Part shown: piece after piece, positions 5,089-6,713 of the stretch
Position numbering within the stretch: the stretch's first letter is position 1
Layout: the number at the start of each line of letters is the position of its first letter
Assembly (NCBI GenBank): GCA_947177925.1
Contig: CAMWWJ010000186.1
Span: forward strand, 1 to 6,713
Source of the DNA: an uncultured Lachnospiraceae bacterium
GTDB taxonomy: Bacteria > Bacillota > Clostridia > Lachnospirales > Lachnospiraceae
Reading direction: 5' to 3'
DNA: 6,713 nucleotides
Notes under the pieces: model-generated
Databases searched by the model: none
Seen by the model: the letters and a program-made list of their open reading frames with translations, nothing else
What the model was told of the DNA's origin: nothing
Translations under genes and position numbers: made by a program

Positions 5089-5574
5089 ATGAATACTACA
5101 CTACACCTCATGTCTGTTGACGAAAAGGCGCTATTGATACGGCTGATAGAGCTGTACAATTATGAGTTTTCAGCATTCAGCAATGACGACATCAATGAAT
5201 ACGAATACTATGGCTATAATCACATTGATGACTATTGGAATGAAAAAGGAAGATTTCCTTATCTGATACGTGTTGATGGAAAGATTGCGGGATTCGCCTT
5301 GATTTGTCCCTATTGTGACTACCGGAAGGAAGTGGACGCACGGTGTTTTGGTGAATTTTTTGTTATGCTGAAGTACCGAAGAATGGGGATCGGCAAACAA
5401 GTAGCCACACAGCTATTTGATCGGCATCGCGGACCTTGGGATATCTGCTATTGGAAAAACAATGTTTCGGCTGGTCGGTTTTGGAAAAAGGTTGTCGAAG
5501 AATATACAAACGATCATTACCATATCTGCGGAACAGAAAGCAGTCATAATTGTGGGTTTGTTTTTGAGAATTGA
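5089..5574 (+). CDS. GNAT-family N-acetyltransferase
   Basis: The 161-residue cytoplasmic protein appears complete. Start ATG at 5089 follows GGAG by about 10 bases. The GNAT fold is recognised by the acetyl-CoA loop YRRMGIGKQVATQLF (about residues 96-110), with the preceding strand GEFFVMLK, and by the later NNVSAGRFWKKVVEEYT, the usual N-x-x-A-x-x-F-W motif of strand and helix near the cofactor. The N-terminal part is acidic and aromatic (NDDINEYEYYGYNHIDDYWN), typical of the COG5628-like predicted acetyltransferases. The substrate cannot be read from the sequence: small amines, protein N-termini and antibiotics are all used by the family. It sits alone behind its own promoter and long leader, with no operon partner. 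A resistance role is possible but unproven. Confidence 0.85.
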   Translation: MNTTLHLMSVDEKALLIRLIELYNYEFSAFSNDDINEYEYYGYNHIDDYWNEKGRFPYLIRVDGKIAGFALICPYCDYRKEVDARCFGEFFVMLKYRRMGIGKQVATQLFDRHRGPWDICYWKNNVSAGRFWKKVVEEYTNDHYHICGTESSHNCGFVFEN

Positions 5575-5616
5575 TATTGACCAACATAAATATTCATTTT
5601 GGTAAAGCCGGTTTTG

Positions 5617-5651
5617 TATAAAAAGAGCATATAGGTAAATTCTATATGCTC
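5617..5651 (-). terminator. Terminator after the CPBP remnant (minus strand)
   Basis: GAGCATATAG (5625-5634) pairs with CTATATGCTC (5642-5651), a perfect 10-bp stem with a 7-base loop. On the minus strand TTTTTAT follows. It may also end the acetyltransferase transcript on the plus strand, though there it lacks a U run. Confidence 0.75.
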
Positions 5652-5663
5652 AGCACCACTTGC

Positions 5664-5732
5664 TTATTTTATAATTGATTTTTCAATGAACTCCCTTGTT
5701 CTTTGCATCACATCTTTTAAATATTGCTCCAT
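5664..5732 (-). CDS. 22-residue ORF or gene-tail remnant
   Basis: MEQYLKDVMQRTREFIEKSIIK runs from ATG 5732 to TAA 5664-5666, directly before the terminator hairpin. It overlaps the last codons of the CPBP fragment in another frame. The amphipathic, charged helix looks like the natural C-terminus of a protein, so it may be the tail of a different gene fused here by deletion, or the true CPBP tail after a frameshift. No clear ribosome binding site is seen. Confidence 0.25.
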   Translation of the reverse strand: MEQYLKDVMQRTREFIEKSIIK

Positions 5733-6080
5733 TTACAAACGTATTGAGGGTGTTAATCGCAGAATGGGTAATAATACAGGGAAGCAGACTTCCGCCACGA
5801 TAAAATATTGTTACGAGCAAGAAGCCTATCGCAATCGCAAAGCAAATCTGACATAAATTGTTTACTAAGTCCATGCCGCTACCATTGAATAAATTTACAA
5901 ATGCCCTATGCCAAAGGTTACGCTTGAGATAATAATTGCAGATTTTACATTATTTTCTACCAGCGCTTTGAACAGGAAACCCCTGAAAATCAATTTCTCA
6001 ACTAAACTTTTACCCAATTTTCATCTTCCCCAAAAACAGTATAGCGGCAATGAGAATTATTTGGGCTAACTGATAAAACT
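5683..6080 (-). pseudogene. CPBP-family intramembrane protease, decayed
   Basis: Three pieces in different frames read as a CPBP (CAAX protease/bacteriocin-processing, Abi) protein. First is an N-terminal membrane helix (FYQLAQIILIAAILFLGKMK, near 6075-6005). Second is VEKLIFRGFLFKALVENN, corresponding to catalytic motif 1 but with Lys replacing the second Glu, then VTFGIGH for motif 2. Third is NLFNGSGMDLVNN, a membrane helix and HSAINTLNTF, motif 3. A one-base loss near 5900 separates the second and third pieces (GHL then a stop, where GHIVNLFNG is expected). Between the first and second pieces the usual 60-100 residues are missing. At least two lesions plus a deletion make a working protease unlikely. 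Intact relatives have about 220-300 residues and several membrane spans. Confidence 0.75.
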
Positions 6081-6082
6081 GT

Positions 6083-6131
6083 ATATAATATAAATACGGA
6101 AAGGCTCTTCAAATACAAAGTCCTTTCCGTA
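6083..6131 (-). terminator. Terminator after the HTH gene (minus strand)
   Basis: TACGGAAAGG (6095-6104) pairs with CCTTTCCGTA (6122-6131), 10 bp perfect, with a 17-base loop. On the minus strand TTTATATTATAT follows, a broken U run. It lies about 45 bases after the HTH stop codon. Confidence 0.6.
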
Positions 6132-6176
6132 CTCAAATTCTTTCGTTTTCCTTTATTCACTACAATAAAGCTAAGA

Positions 6177-6572
6177 TTAATGTGAGATATTATAAATAAA
6201 TCTTCCTAAATCCTCACCAATGTTTCCGCCTGCAAACCATGCAAACAAAAGCATAATAAAAAAAACAATTACAACCAAAATCACTTTTTTATTAGCTTTC
6301 TCTTCTTGTGTTTTCATTTCAACAAGATTTTTTTCTGCAACTTCTTTATAATTGTCCATAATGATATGTTCCCCTGTCAGAAGCTCGTTCACATTTATCT
6401 TTAATAATTCGCAAAGTTCCAGCATAATCGAAGCGTCCGGCATACTCTTGCCATTTTCCCACTTTGATATTGCACGATCCGTAATACCAAGTTTCTCAGC
6501 AAGTGATGCTTGCGTATATCCATTTTCTTTCCTGCATTTTGCTATAAACTTTCCTATTTTTTCCTGATTCAT
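6177..6572 (-). CDS. HTH (Xre/Cro-type) regulator with a C-terminal membrane helix
   Basis: 131 residues. Start ATG at 6570-6572 follows AAGGAGG by about 9 bases. Residues 1-65 form an HTH_3 DNA-binding domain: IGKFIAKCRKENGYTQASLA, LGITDRAISKWENGKSMPDA (recognition helix around RAISKWE), then LELCELLKINVNELLTGE. A charged, probably helical linker (EVAEKNLVEMKTQEEKANKK) follows. One hydrophobic span (VILVVIVFFIMLLFAWFAGG, about 95-115) and a short tail end the protein. This places the regulator at the membrane with its DNA-binding domain in the cytoplasm. Such proteins are common in Firmicutes; targets and signal are unknown. It may have controlled the neighbouring CPBP gene, on the same strand but separated by a terminator. 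Confidence 0.85.
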   Translation of the reverse strand: MNQEKIGKFIAKCRKENGYTQASLAEKLGITDRAISKWENGKSMPDASIMLELCELLKINVNELLTGEHIIMDNYKEVAEKNLVEMKTQEEKANKKVILVVIVFFIMLLFAWFAGGNIGEDLGRFIYNISH

Positions 6573-6590
6573 TTTGGGAACCCTCCTTTC

Positions 6591-6603
6591 ATTATAGACT
6601 ATA
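6591..6603 (-). promoter_or_regulatory. Possible -10 region of the HTH gene
   Basis: TATAGTCTATAAT lies just upstream of the ribosome binding site on the minus strand. TATAAT itself would put the start site inside the AGGAGG, so TATAGT (6603-6598) is likelier. No convincing -35 is seen, so the real promoter may be further up. Confidence 0.3.
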
Positions 6604-6634
6604 CAAAATTTTTGATATTTTTAACACGAACTAG

Positions 6635-6678
6635 CAGTTGATAAGCCACAAATCCTATAGAATCAGCCATTTCAACTG
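6635..6678. repeat. Spaced inverted repeat upstream of the HTH gene
   Basis: CAGTTGA (6635-6641) and TCAACTG (6672-6678) are complementary, 30 bases apart. They could be paired operator half-sites for the HTH regulator. The remainder of 6573-6713 is AT-rich with no gene seen. Confidence 0.25.
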
Positions 6679-6713
6679 TTGGTTGAGTCAAGAAAATTCA
6701 AATTTATCTATAC

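Noticed and set aside
1..6713. CRISPR array, tRNA or rRNA gene
   Set aside because: No regularly spaced repeats, cloverleaf sequences or rRNA-like stretches were seen on either strand.

Overview
The window looks like an accessory region of a low-to-moderate GC Firmicute, probably a gut Clostridia/Lachnospiraceae type. The evidence is AGGAGG ribosome binding sites, a T-box leader, TTGACA/TATAAT promoters, a clostridial-style alanyl-tRNA synthetase and a Tn916-like integrase tail. It reads as the debris of an integrated mobile element: intact small genes sit among frameshifted or truncated ones.

Layout. (1) 1-296, plus strand: 3' end of an unrecognised gene broken by an apparent 1-base deletion in a G run. 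(2) About 415-1903, minus strand: an apparently intact IS110-family element, with a DEDD transposase and, upstream of its start codon, a non-coding end that folds like a bridge RNA (5' stem-loop plus two internal-loop hairpins). Read by eye, the first loop matches the two DNA flanks that abut the element if the core dinucleotide is TT. This gives predicted element ends and a reconstructed empty target. (3) 1983-2023: a strong hairpin. (4) 2048-2510, minus: C-terminal remnant of a tyrosine recombinase, frameshifted across its catalytic histidine box. (5) 2640-4740, minus: a promoter, an alanine T-box riboswitch (specifier GCA) and a short 591-residue alanyl-tRNA synthetase that keeps the catalytic and editing domains but ends before the C-terminal C-Ala domain. 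(6) 4845-5574, plus: a promoter, a roughly 200-nt structured leader with a possible 17-codon upstream ORF, and a GNAT acetyltransferase. (7) 5617-6131, minus: decayed CPBP-family membrane protease between two hairpin terminators. (8) 6177-6572, minus: an HTH (Xre-type) regulator with a C-terminal membrane segment, then its upstream region to the window end.

How the parts relate. The alaS unit is self-contained and should be induced by uncharged tRNA-Ala. The acetyltransferase also has its own promoter, and its structured leader hints at inducible expression. The IS110 element inserted between two convergently oriented genes, the plus-strand remnant and the integrase. The most interesting content is the IS110 bridge RNA, whose guides can be tied to both element ends and the target within this one sequence. 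All structures and pairings were worked out by eye and not computed.
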